Assembly: GCF_042453785.1 (NCBI RefSeq)
Contig: NC_091675.1
Span: 9,560,501 to 9,624,500, forward strand
Length of the DNA stretch: 64,000 nt
Reading direction: 5' to 3'
Source: Malus domestica
Taxonomy: Eukaryota; Streptophyta; Magnoliopsida; Rosales; Rosaceae
The notes under the pieces: model-generated
Told to the model about the DNA's origin: nothing
What the model saw: only the letters and a program-made list of their open reading frames with translations
The model's database searches: none
Part shown: piece after piece, positions 13,217 through 24,788 of the stretch
Numbering within the stretch: the stretch's first letter is position 1
How the letters are laid out: every line of letters begins with the position of its first letter
Translations under genes and position numbers: made by a program

Positions 13217-14528
13217 ATGGCCGGTTCACCTCCATTTCCCAGACGGTTTTTCAAGCCTTTGATTCCCGGGTTCGAATACGCAATCGTATGCTCTCTCTCT
13301 TTCTCCCAGTAATTTTCTTGTATGTGTAATACTGTAAATTTTAATGAATCGTGTTATTTTTCTGGGTTTTGGAGTTTATTCATCTCCTTTGTTAGATCAG
13401 ATCATGCTTCCTTACTTTTATTTTGTTTAGGATTTCATCTCAAAAATTATTTCTCCTGAACCACATATATTGATATATATATTATATTTGGCCAAAAAAC
13501 AACGAAAGATTTATGCTTTATTTAATGGAAAAAGAAAGGTACTTATAGCATTTGGGTGGAATATATAGCATTGACCATATCTTTCCGTTTATTTCGTAAA
13601 TTCTAGCTGCAGGTTCATCCATGTATAACATAAATGTCGAGTTTTCATCACATCTTCCCTGTTTGATTGGTTAGGAAATGAGACCTAATGTTTTTATTCT
13701 GCTTATCAACAGTCACTTCCGGCGGGCTTTTCTCAAAATCTTAATGAAAGGAACATGAAGAAAGCGGTTATTGAAAGCTGCCAGGGATCATGGCAAGTTG
13801 GAGTTGCTAGGACTGGGGATGGAACCCTCTATTTTGAAGGCGGTTGGGAAGAGTTTGTGAAGTATCACAACCTGAAAGTCGGAGACTTTCTTGTGTTCAA
13901 ACACCTAGGCCGCATGGTTTTCCATGTCAACGTGTATGAGCCACTCGGTTGCGAGAAAGCGTTTCCTCCTCCTCCTCCTCCTGCTGCTGCTGCCGCCGCT
14001 GCAACATCAACCTCGAGTCCTCTGTTCTTCCTCAAAAGCATTTCGGAAACTCATTCTCTACCCAGCAAGTGTTACGTGGTAAGTTTTATACCTTCCCTTC
14101 CCCGTACAAATGTGTCGCGATACCTCGGTGAAAGTTCTGAAGCTTTTTTCTTTGTTTTGTTGATTTTGGATCCTTTCTAATTCTCTAGTGAGTGTTCATG
14201 GCAGACTATTCCGTCGGAATTTGTGAAAGCCCATGGCCTTGGTGACAGAAAGAAAATGATCCTCAAAGTTCGGTTTGTTGGAGGAAAATGGCCGGTGGAA
14301 CTTGGAACTTGGCAAGGCGGAAGGAGAGGTGCAGCCATTAGTCTTCGCACCGCAATAAGAACGAGAGGATGGTACAAGTTTTACGAGGACAACAGGCTCA
14401 AGATTGGAGATTGCTGCAAGTTTGTGCTGAAGGAGGTGCCGGATTCAAAATCGAAGCCTGTGATAATGGAGGTCGACATAAAACGCATGGTCCTGGGATC
14501 ATCCAAGGCAGTTGTTAACTTCGAGTGA
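13217..14528 (+). CDS. B3 domain-containing protein, REM-type, two B3 domains
   Basis: Likely a plant B3 DNA-binding transcription factor of the REM group (VRN1-like), acting in the nucleus. I read three exons: 13217–13285, 13713–14078 and 14205–14528, all with GT–AG borders and continuous frame, giving 252 residues. The first B3 domain (about residues 10–105) starts [13 protein letters not shown] and contains [28 protein letters not shown] and [11 protein letters not shown], the usual order for this fold. A linker at about residues 108–120 is six prolines then seven alanines, encoded by triplet repeats prone to length change. The second domain (about 146–240) contains [16 protein letters not shown] and [18 protein letters not shown]. 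The start codon is the first ATG after the TATA box and directly precedes the domain. The family has many members, so the exact orthologue is unknown. Confidence 0.88.
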
Positions 14529-15145
14529 TTTGGAGAAACATGACTTATGTACTCACTTATAACATACCTTAGGATTTAAGTAAAATATTTATCACAAGTA
14601 TATTGGCCTCAAATTCTTTTCAGAACGATTAGAAATAGCCGATAAATTCATCGCGTGCCATGCCCTTGTTTCAATATTTTTTCTTCCTTTGTTGGAGGGT
14701 TAAACCAAGGTGATCCAACTGCTGCGATGAAGAGTTGCGTGGAACCTGTTGTGCTTTAGCCGGACAATGAGACTGCTTGAAATTTAACTCATACCGTAAA
14801 CTTGAACAATGTAGACGATATTGAAATTGTTCCATGAAGATTTGAAGGCCATCTGCAAGAGTTTCATGGTTAATGCATAAGAAATGCAGTGACAGATATT
14901 CACAAAACATGTCCATGAATTAAGGAAAGAATTGAACCTTGAACTGAATCTCCAAATCAACTCCGAGATCACGCGTCCATCTCCCTAATCTGCATTTTTC
15001 TGTACAAATCCAAATCCAAATGCCCCGAAACTGCAATTTTCCATTCAAATCCAAATGTCCCTGGAAGGGTAACTGCTCCAATCACTTTCCCTCCTCTTCC
15101 GGTCTTCCCATTTTCAGGAAATATCGCTAGGAATTTGATGGTCCC

Positions 15146-16957
15146 TCAGCTGCTTTCCAGACACTCTTCATCTAAAGCAGGCAACTGCATCGAGCCTGTC
15201 ATCTTGAGCTTGTTGCTTAATTCGTCCAACACAGTGTATATCTCTTCTGATTCAGGGTGCGTCTTGTCGGCAACGAGAAACTCATGAATTACATCTCCAA
15301 TCTCGATCATGCTACATCCAGGTAGCTTGCAAATACTTGCGTTAACCATTGCCTCCCGAACTGCTTTAACCCTGTCAAACCTTCGTGCTGCAGCGTACAT
15401 ATTTGCTAACAGCACGTAGGAGCCCCCATCCATTGCTTCTAAGTTGAAAACATGATCAGCCGCCCACTCTCCTACCTCAATATCACCATGAATGCTACAA
15501 GCATTAAACAGTGATCCCCATACAACTACATTTGGTTCAATATCCATCCTCTCAATAAGCTTCCTTGCTTCTTTCAAAAGTCCAGCGCGCCCAAGAAGGT
15601 CAACCATGCAACCGTAATGCTCAACTTTTGGGGCAATCTTATAAGTTTTCACCATCAAATCAAAGTATTGTCTACCTTTTTCAACCAAACCAGCATGTGC
15701 ACAAGCATGTAAAATCGAAAGGAACGTTGCACTATCTGGCATGACACCTGATTTTCTCATATCATCAAGGAGCTCTATTGCAGATCCAGCCTGCCCATTT
15801 GACGCATATCCAGAGAGAATAGCATTCCATGTTGCAACAGTTTTCTTATCCATTTGATCAAACACGTCTCTAGCTGCTTCAATGGAACCACATTTTGCAT
15901 ACAGGTCTACCAAAGATGTACCTATAAACACATCCCAAAGTCCATTCTTCTCTGCGAATTTCCGAACCCAGTTTCCTATATTAACAGCACCCATTTGAGC
16001 ACAAGCGGACAACAAGCCTGAAATCGTGAACGTATCGGCCTTAACATCCAAACAACACATTTCCCTGAAAACATCAATTGCCTCTTTCGACGAGCCGTTG
16101 AGGGAATAGCCACTTATCAAAGAGTTCCATACCACAGCATTCTTCTCAGGCATTCCCTCAAACACTCTCTTTGCATAATCCAAACACCCACATTTTGCAT
16201 ACAAATCAACAAGTGCAGCTCCAACTTTCACATTTGACCCAAAAGTCACCTCTTTTCTCAAAAACCCATGAATCTCTCTTCCAAATTTCAAGTTTTTCGA
16301 AACCGTGCAAGCCGAAATCAATGCCAAAACCGCACTTTCATTGGGTCTAACCTCTCGCACTTCCACCATCTCCCTAAAAACCTCACAAGCTTCAAAAACC
16401 ATCCCGTTTCGAGCATAACCCATTATCATGGAATTCCAGAAAACAACATCCTTCGCCGTATATTCATCAAACACCTGCCTTGCACCCTCAATTTTTCCAC
16501 AAACCCCATAAAAGTTCAGCAAAGAAGTACACAAATACCTGTCGAAGTCAAACCCGATTCTCACAACCACACCATGAACCTCCCTCCCTTTGTCCATATC
16601 CGATTCGCTAGCGCAAGCCTTCAACACAAAAGGGTAAGTAAACCTGTCGCCCAAAGCATTTTCTTGCACCCTCATCATGTTATAAATCGACAGAGCAACA
16701 AATGGGGTTTCTGATTGGGAATGTGCTCTGATGATGGAATTGTAGACGAAAACGCTTGGTTCTTGAGTTCGAATCAATAAGCGGGTGGCGTAGTTCAGAG
16801 ACTGAGGGAGTAGGAAGGAATTGGTGATCTGGGTGAGGATGAATTGGTTGTAGGAAAGGCCCGAGATTATGGATTTGGCGTGGATCTGCTTCAGTTGTTG
16901 AAGGCTTGTGCAGGTCTCGATGAGAGTTAGGAGGGATTTGGGGACCTGAGATTTCAT
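15146..16957 (-). CDS. Pentatricopeptide repeat protein, PLS class with E/E+ tail
   Basis: Predicted sequence-specific RNA-binding protein of mitochondria or chloroplasts; PLS-class members mostly direct C-to-U RNA editing. It is one intronless ORF of 603 codons, typical of plant PPR genes. Tandem PPR motifs run through most of its length, with signatures such as FVYNSIIRAHS, VVFWNSMIMGYARNG, GAALVDLYAKCG, AVVWNSLISGYSLNG and ATWNAILSGYASNG. After the last repeat come an E motif (CMVDLLGRAGLLKEA, VVWGSLFNAC) and an E+-like tail (LPGCSMIEIGDVIHEF). No DYW deaminase domain follows; the protein ends soon after. The frame stays open 77 codons further upstream, but that extension has no ATG, so the ATG at 16957 is the start. 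The organelle signal must lie in the short region before the first repeat. The target RNA is unknown. Confidence 0.92.
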   Translation of the reverse strand: MKSQVPKSLLTLIETCTSLQQLKQIHAKSIISGLSYNQFILTQITNSFLLPQSLNYATRLLIRTQEPSVFVYNSIIRAHSQSETPFVALSIYNMMRVQENALGDRFTYPFVLKACASESDMDKGREVHGVVVRIGFDFDRYLCTSLLNFYGVCGKIEGARQVFDEYTAKDVVFWNSMIMGYARNGMVFEACEVFREMVEVREVRPNESAVLALISACTVSKNLKFGREIHGFLRKEVTFGSNVKVGAALVDLYAKCGCLDYAKRVFEGMPEKNAVVWNSLISGYSLNGSSKEAIDVFREMCCLDVKADTFTISGLLSACAQMGAVNIGNWVRKFAEKNGLWDVFIGTSLVDLYAKCGSIEAARDVFDQMDKKTVATWNAILSGYASNGQAGSAIELLDDMRKSGVMPDSATFLSILHACAHAGLVEKGRQYFDLMVKTYKIAPKVEHYGCMVDLLGRAGLLKEARKLIERMDIEPNVVVWGSLFNACSIHGDIEVGEWAADHVFNLEAMDGGSYVLLANMYAAARRFDRVKAVREAMVNASICKLPGCSMIEIGDVIHEFLVADKTHPESEEIYTVLDELSNKLKMTGSMQLPALDEECLESS

Positions 16958-17879
16958 TGGGGAATCAACGGATCGCCGGGAATGTTTAGCTCTTACCCCG
17001 CTCGACCCGTCACCGTAAGGCGGCGGGGAAAGAAGGAGGGAAACGAAGAGCCGGGCTAACGTTTTTAAGTAACGGCATTTTCCCGACTCTTGAACTAAAA
17101 TGACGTTTATACCCCTGATTCGGTATCTCCTTCCTCCTCCCTGTCCCTGAACATAATTCGCAAGTGTAACCTCCACTGCGCCAACCAAGAAAATGAGTTT
17201 ATAAACATAAAATTTTCTCTGTTGCGATGCGAATGGTTGATATCGTTGATAATTCGAACTTACACTAGTTTGTTATTAATTATTATACGGTCGATATGCA
17301 GTCGATATTTTGTTCCACTCTAACCCATTAATTCGGCACGTTTTCTCGTACGACGGCTCAAGGGTTTCATATTAATTTTCCCAGTTCAATCAATACAATG
17401 CTTCAGAATAAGATGCAAATTTTACAAACACTCGCTCTGATCCTACGTCTTTTCTCACTGCTGAAAGAATTCGCGAATTCCAATTTCCATCCCCCGTCGG
17501 TTTAAAACAACAAAAAGCCCACAAATGTTCCGGCTAGGCAAGAAAAAACACACATCCATGATCAAATATGTATGCAACAATCATCCAACACAATGAAGAC
17601 TCGAATAATCTGCAGCAAACATGTTTCTTTCGCGTAAATAAAACGTAGCCAAATTGATAGAGGTTAACAACTTATTTCACAACATTTGTGTACAAAACTG
17701 CAACTACGAATCTAAAATACACAACAGAGAACACCCTACTTTTAAGAATTTGATTCTCAGGACACATGGATGCGTTCCTCCCGCTGCCAAATTAAAAAAC
17801 ATATGGCATTGTTTACTGATGCTGAAAGCATTAACCTGGTTTGAGCTAATCCGGCCGATGTGGTGGGTGGAAAGAACCA

Positions 17880-19612
17880 TCATGCAGTCCCAACAACACG
17901 AACATGATATGGGGGCCCGCGGCAGAATATTGGCTCATCGGATGATTTTGTTCTTGCACGAGCCCTGAGGATATCATTAGCATCATCAATCACTGAGGCA
18001 GCTACCAGTGTGTACTCACCCGGGACAAGAAAATACAAGGAGAAAGAATGCTTAATTTCTTCAAGTGGTGGAACCTCCACAGTGATCCCGCTCAAAACAC
18101 CTACGTATGAATTCAATTATCGCACAACACGAGTGAGATTCTATTGCAAATTTCAGGGGAAGTTCTAATGAAAATGACTTCTAAACAAACAGTTCAGAAA
18201 TAAACAAAAAAATAGGCAGGATTCAACATTTGATAACCAATTAACCAGGTACTAAAATGCTTATTTCCGAAAAATTTACCTGCTCACACGCACCTACACA
18301 TAATAGAAGAGTGAATATCTCTAAATACTAAAACAGGCTTGTGAAAAAGGGATAATCATAGAACATTACCAGAATACAAGACAGTTGCCTTTGTACACTC
18401 TATACAATTCTCTCCAGCAACGTCTCTGCATGTAATGCTAAGACTCATTTTGATCATCTCCTTCGTGTTATTACGAACCATAACTTCCATTGGAGTCATT
18501 TCATGCGCCAGCACAGAACCCTTAGCTGCAGAAGGGTGAACTTGAAAATTGGCCTGTGCGTGTGAACCAGAATTTTCAGGTGCAAGGCCGTTTCTAGAAA
18601 GCCTGAAGCAAAATGTCAATGGATCTGGCAGCAGTACATCCATAACAGATGTCTGAAGGGCTGCCTGTATAGCATCCTTGATATTCAATTCTCCAGAGCT
18701 GCTTCGCCCTGATTGCCACCTAACCTTTATCTTAGATATGAGGCTCTTGATAGAAGCATTAAGTTCAGCTTTAGTATTCCGTTCCGAGAAGCTTGAGTTT
18801 CTGCCACTAACAGCCCCATCTGCCAGATTATCCTTCACAAAAAACGAATCATCAAGAACTGGTAGTTTAAAATGCTCCAGTGGTATCAGTACCCTCGCAG
18901 AACAATCCCGATCAATTCTTGTTTTAGGGTAACCATATTCAGTGGCATCTTGATCACCAGAAAGTATATGCTCATGACTAGCGTTCTCCAGCTGGACAGA
19001 AACAGTAATTTCAAACACAACATCTGTGGGATTAGACAACTCGAGTTCAAGAAAGCGTAGTCCCCAGCTTCCTCTGAAAGGATCAATCTTCACCAATCTG
19101 TCCATCTTAGTAGGAGAACCAAGAGCTTCAGTAGGGCTATTCTCAATATCAACTGGTTTTGGAAGGTTGACACCCACTTGTGCAGGAATCTCCATCGAAA
19201 GCAGACGAGCCTTTACAAAAGACAAACCCTGAAGAACACAAATCTGCAAAGGAACAAGAAGGCGCCTGCCAGGGGGGATAGCAGATTTATCTGTTGGAGG
19301 ATCTCCAGCATGTGTCAGAGGCCCTGAGAAACAAAATGAAATGCATTAAAGAAATCAAGTCACAGAAGTTAATGGTACTTGTAGTCACTACTCAGGAACG
19401 AGGTGGCACAGGGGAGGTACAAATGATAAATGACAACTGCAGCCAGTTAGAATGGACAGTTCAGAAAATGGTTTAGCATTCAGGTTCTTATTATATATAC
19501 ATAACAATTGAAAATAAAGAGGGCTTACTATATATACTTGAACATCAGAAGATAAGAGTAAATATAAAATAATGCACATAATTCACCTCATTTTAGCTCT
19601 ATACAATAATGC

Positions 19613-19670
<58 letters not shown>

Positions 19671-22600
19671 TATATTGGTTATGGATTTATTAATACCTGC
19701 ATAATGGATTAACAATATGGGGTTACTTCCATCCTTAGACTGCCTCGCAGTGCTTCCAGAGGCACTCCTGCCTGCAGCAGTCTCAGGATCTGCTATGACA
19801 TGGCGCCAAGCTTTTAAGGTCACAGGTATAGTCACTTCGGCCCCAGGCCTCAAAGGAAGGGCTGATTTTAAGGTTTCAGAGGCAATCGAGATAACAGAAT
19901 CTTGGTTTTTTCCTGATAATGATACATGTGCTTGCTCAACTGGAACTGTACCTGCATTAGCCAGACTGATCCACACATCACGAATTTCACCTTCATGAAG
20001 AATGATTGCACCATCACCACCAACTACACGTGAAACCAGCAATGGTAATGGTGGTACCACAGAAATGTTCGGAACAGATATATTTTTCAACCTCGCAGAC
20101 CCACAGCATCTGAAAGGGTCAGAAAGCACAAGTCCTTGTGTAGCTCCAAGAAGCAGATTATCAACATCCTTAAACAGGTGTTCAGTAATAACACCAAAGC
20201 AGTGGACAGTGCACCCAGGAATTGTCACTGGCCCAACTGCAATCGGGATCCCAGATAAGGTGATCACTTTTGATGAATTGGGTGGAAGATTTACAGTAAC
20301 AGGAAAAGCATCAAAATTTCCTGAAGGCACTGAGAGATAAATGCTATCAACCCTCAAATCAAAGCCACATGGGTTTGCCAGTTCGACTAAAATCTGAACA
20401 GGTTCTCCAACAATCCAAATGAGGTCCTGTTTGGCGTTACTATTTGTGTCTCCCTTGCTGAATGGTGTATAAATAAACGGACCAGTATTAGCAGCTCCTG
20501 CCCACCAGTCTTCTCTTGCTGGATTGCGCTTTACAATGTCCATTTGTGAAGGATGGAGAGGAAAAGAATACAATCTAGAAGCAAAGAAGATGATTAAATT
20601 AGGGAACTCATACTAATATTAAGTGACACTTACAATAAAAGCACTAATGATTATTTGTCCATATTCAGTCAAGATCAACTTGGATATGGGGAGATTCTTA
20701 GAGGAACAAAGGAATAGAGTTTTACTCATCCGCAATATGAATAGAAGACTACATAGCTACACAAAAGGTTCTGAGCGAATCACAGTTCTACAAAAACTAT
20801 ATAGGTAAACAAAATATTGTTTAAAAAAAATGATGCTAATAAAAGAAGCCTCGAGTTGTTGAAAACAAAACAAGAGAAAGGACTCTAGCATCCATAAGAA
20901 CATTAACAAGCTGGTCAGAGCTAGGAGGTATCTACTTCTCATTGCTGCATTTTAATGTTAGAGAAAAAATATCTGTCAGTATTCAGTAATTCACATAGCA
21001 GAATAATCCTCCTCACTGACAGATTAAATGTATTTAGATAGCATTTAATCATACATCAAAAACTTATGTTAAAATAAATGGTAATTAGTTCAACCCTAGT
21101 TATCATGGTGTCTCGGTGCAACTATATACTTGTCTTGCAGCAAAGACTATGGAGAAAAATTACCTATAGGACAGCAAATACTATTGTTGTTATTAGTCTT
21201 CATAAGTAATAAAATGTTCATGCATTAACAGGAAAAATGCTTAGGTACTCGTGAAAACCTGATGAAGGGTAAAGCAGGGTCAGCACAGCGAGTTCCCGAG
21301 GGCAACCTATCTGCTGAATTTGAAAGTGCACTAGCAAGACCATTTTGCCCAGCAGGTGTAATTAAAGGATAATATGATCTTAGTAATCTTGCAGCTGCAC
21401 CCCAGGCAGCTAGAGGATCTCCTGCACGGACAGCGGATAGCAGAATCTCTCTGAGTACAACCATCTGTAGTGTGCTCCACTGAGACTCAAAAAGAGAGAC
21501 TACTGACTGGTGGAGCATTTTCCCACCCTCTGCAAGATTTGACCCGATTTCCTTCTGTGAAAACAAAATAAGAATGAGTAGCTAAAAACTTACTACGAAT
21601 ATGCTCACAATCAAAACCACACGCTATATAAGAACGTTACTAAAGAGTAATAACGCAAGACAGTTACTAGGGAATAAAACTCTCAACCATATTCTTCATT
21701 TCCACTATTCCAAAATACAACAGAGAAGAGACTGATATGTGCCATCAATGATCAAGACCTCAAATTCACAAAGTAAGCATAAATTCCATCTCAAAAGACA
21801 CATTAAAGCATGTGCAGAAGCATGCAGACAGACTGAAATGCTAAATATGACCAGGAATCATTTGCTTAACACTCACTTTAGGAAGCAAATCTTCAGAGAT
21901 GGAAGCTCTACTTTGAACACGGTAGGCTCTTGTTGTCATTGCTAAAACTTGCATTGCACTAATGGCAGCCAGTCTATTATCCTGCTGTAGATATAACTGA
22001 GCCACTTGCCTTGAGAAAAAAGCAGCCTTTCGCTGATAACCAAGAGTACCATATAAACGAGCTATTTCAACATATAATACAAGTCTATCACTGGCATCAA
22101 TCAGAGATTTAGCACCATCTGCTGCACTTGTAAGTAGTTCCACTACCTCCTTAGCCAGCTCCCGTCTGCCACAGTAAAACCAAAAACAAATTCGTAGGAA
22201 AGTGTAAAATCTAACTATTTCCGAAGTCTTTTTGTCATCTCATGGACATAAATGATCATAACTGGAACTCTTATGGAGCACCTACTTCAACTTTTAGAGA
22301 TAGAATTCAATTTATTTATCATCATTTACCGAGAACGGAAGATTAAAAGTCAGACTCATAGATAGAAACAGTACACGAATAAGATCCAGTCAGAACGTTA
22401 TCCAGTAAAAACAGAAGATGCATCTAATACAAGCTGAGTGCATCAAATTATAAAATTTTGATAAACAAAACATACCTGCAAAGAAACCTTGCCAGTTTCA
22501 ATGTAGCCTCTAGTTCAAATGTTAAGGGTGAAACTCTGCACATAAATAATTAATAAATGTAACAGTTAAAAGAATGCATACATTAATAAAGCAACAGCCA

Positions 22601-23928
22601 TCTAAATGCAATAGCATCTAGGAATTACCTTTGAGCATTTTCTTGTATAAATGACTTCCTGTAGTGCAAGATGACACTACTGTATCGATATCTAACTTCA
22701 TCATCGACACCTGAATCCCTTTCGCCCATTCGATCAATCTAACATGTTTATATAAGTCAGTAAGTAGGAAATCTAAGCAACAAATAAACCAGGAAGCCAT
22801 GAAAGCCTATTGCGTTATCAAACACAGGTAGCCATGCAAAAATCCAGAGAGTGAGCCATTACCAGTAAGGCACAGACACTGCCCTCCAATGCACCAGCAT
22901 ACCAGAAAAAATCTCCGGTCAACCTAGCAAGTTCTAGTGCGGTAGAGTAATGAGCATTGGCATCAACAGGTGATCCTGCCAACAAGCAATAATCACCCAT
23001 TGTCTTCTGCGCTCGCCCGAGCCTCCGCTTCTTCGCCTTTATAACCTGCCATTTTAAATTTTTTTTGTTCACTTCATCTTTCGGAAACATTTAACGCATA
23101 AATTCAGATACCAACACTCCGATTAAAACACTAACATTTCGATAAATACATACTAGACAACTAATTATTATAATAACAGAATAAATCCTATAGGACACCT
23201 AGACATGAACCTCCTCTGAGTTGAGAGTGGCTTGAGAATCCAAAGGCGTCTTGACAATGGTTCCTGCAGGCTCAGCTTTCAGCACCCATTTCTCGAACTC
23301 CATCAGCAGTGACGCCGCAATGTCCTGCATCATTGTCTGCAGGTGGAACTCCAGAGTCGCCCGATCCGCCGGCGGAAACAGCATCAAGTTCCCTCCTTTC
23401 TTGCTCCCATCCTCCAACTGTAATCCAATCAACACACAATAAATCCAAAAAGATTCGAAATTTCGAAGAGGAAAAAAGTAACAAATTGAAAACAATCGAG
23501 ATTAGCATTCTCTGGACCTGAGAATCGCCGGGGCAGAAGGCGAAGCAGCGATCGACGAGGGCGGAGGAGTAGGCGCGGCGAGCCGAGTCGAATTGATCGA
23601 TGACGGAGTCGAGATCGGGAGACGAGGGGCAGTGGCAGATGCCGATGACAGCTAGGGTTTTGCGATTGGACTGGAAGTCCTCCCACGGGGACGGTGGGGC
23701 CCCGCCAAGGACGAACTTGAATCGGAGGTTGCCGGAATCCCAGGGCTGGTGGGCGAAGGGGGACTTCTGGTGCTCAGTGTAGAAGGAGCTGATGGCGGAG
23801 AGAGGGATCGTCTGGTGGCGGAGCAGCATCGAGTGGTAATCGCGGAGGAGGACGGGGGGCACGTGGCCAATGGGGAGGACAGTCACACGGATCATGGAGC
23901 TGGTTTCGATGCTGACGTCCGGCTCCAT
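17880..23928 (-). CDS. TRS120: TRAPPII-specific subunit TRS120 homologue
   Basis: TRS120 (TRAPPC9-type) is a large subunit specific to the TRAPPII complex, a Rab-GTPase exchange factor at the trans-Golgi network needed in plants for cell-plate formation and polar traffic. Ten exons read on the minus strand: 23928–23518, 23417–23211, 23045–22863, 22738–22629, 22535–22476, 22165–21877, 21554–21259, 20574–19697, 19323–18370 and 18100–17880. All borders are GT–AG and phases agree throughout, giving 1202 residues, close to the roughly 1.2k usual for plants. The N-terminus (IRVTVLPIGHVPPVLLRDYH) and the C-terminus (PGEYTLVAASVIDDAND) match the family as I know it. The middle carries helical-repeat sequence (YSTALELARLTGDFFWYAGA) and the second half is rich in beta-sandwich-like sequence. 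It is divergently paired with ALF4. Intron 8 carries a GT/GA microsatellite. I see no disruption. Confidence 0.93.
19613..19668. repeat. (GT)n(GA)n microsatellite in TRS120 intron 8
   Basis: Plus-strand GTGTGT runs into GAGAGA over about 55 bp between exons 8 and 9 of TRS120. It is intronic and should not affect the protein. Confidence 0.9.
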
Positions 23929-24788
23929 TTTGGCGGTAGATCGGAGGGTGCAGGGGGACTAGGTGTGGGAGTGAGAGTAGAGAATCGGGAGCATGGGAGT
24001 GGAGACGTCGCTGTGAGGAAGACACAGATCGGGTTTAGAGATTTTTGGTTAGTTAAAAGACGGAGGGTGGAGGAAAAGATGTTTGGTTGTAGGGTTATCC
24101 GGACTCTGGATCGGGGATAGATGTATCCTTGGATAAGTGCAGGACAGTTTAAGTAACAAACTAATCAATCATGTTTATTGCAATTTTGGACTCCATCGAC
24201 ATAGTTAATAACCTAATATGAACTCGGTCGATTTTCTAATTTAACATTTAATCTAATAAATTTATTGTTTAACAAAGAAAAAAAAATCTTAATATGAACC
24301 TTCACCATCTCCTTCAGTGCAATTTTCTCCAAAGCAACCGATGTGACCTTGCAACTAGTTTGATTAGGAGGAAACAAGTGCCGAAAAACAACGAGGGAAG
24401 TTAAGAAGTGTAATTCACACCAAATTTCAACAAATGTCCTGAAAAGCATCGCAACCAAATAAAGTAGTAATACATTAATAGTGTCATCCCAAATGTAAAG
24501 ACAAACAAAATTTACCGATTGTTATGATTACAAATTTCATTAAAATTTTTCAAATTCAATGATTCGAATTTAAATCATTTTGCTTACAAATAAAAATAAA
24601 TATCATTGTGTAAACTAGAATTTAATACCCGTTTATCAAGTGCCGTTGAATAGGGGTGGTAGTAGTGGATTGGCATTCGCGCCTTGTTGGGACGTTTGGA
24701 AACAAAAACCCTAATAGCCAAACGGAATTGAAATTACAACACGCACCAACTCTTCTTCTTCTTCTTGTTGAGAAGTTGCAGAGATCCC
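23929..24788. promoter_or_regulatory. Shared divergent promoter region, TRS120 / ALF4
   Basis: The two start codons face away from each other across 860 bp. The TRS120-proximal part is GC-rich; the centre is AT-rich. A telo-box (AAACCCTAA, 24706–24714), common near starts of housekeeping genes, lies about 75 bp before the ALF4 ATG, followed by a TTCTTC-rich leader. I see no clear TATA box on either side. Confidence 0.5.
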
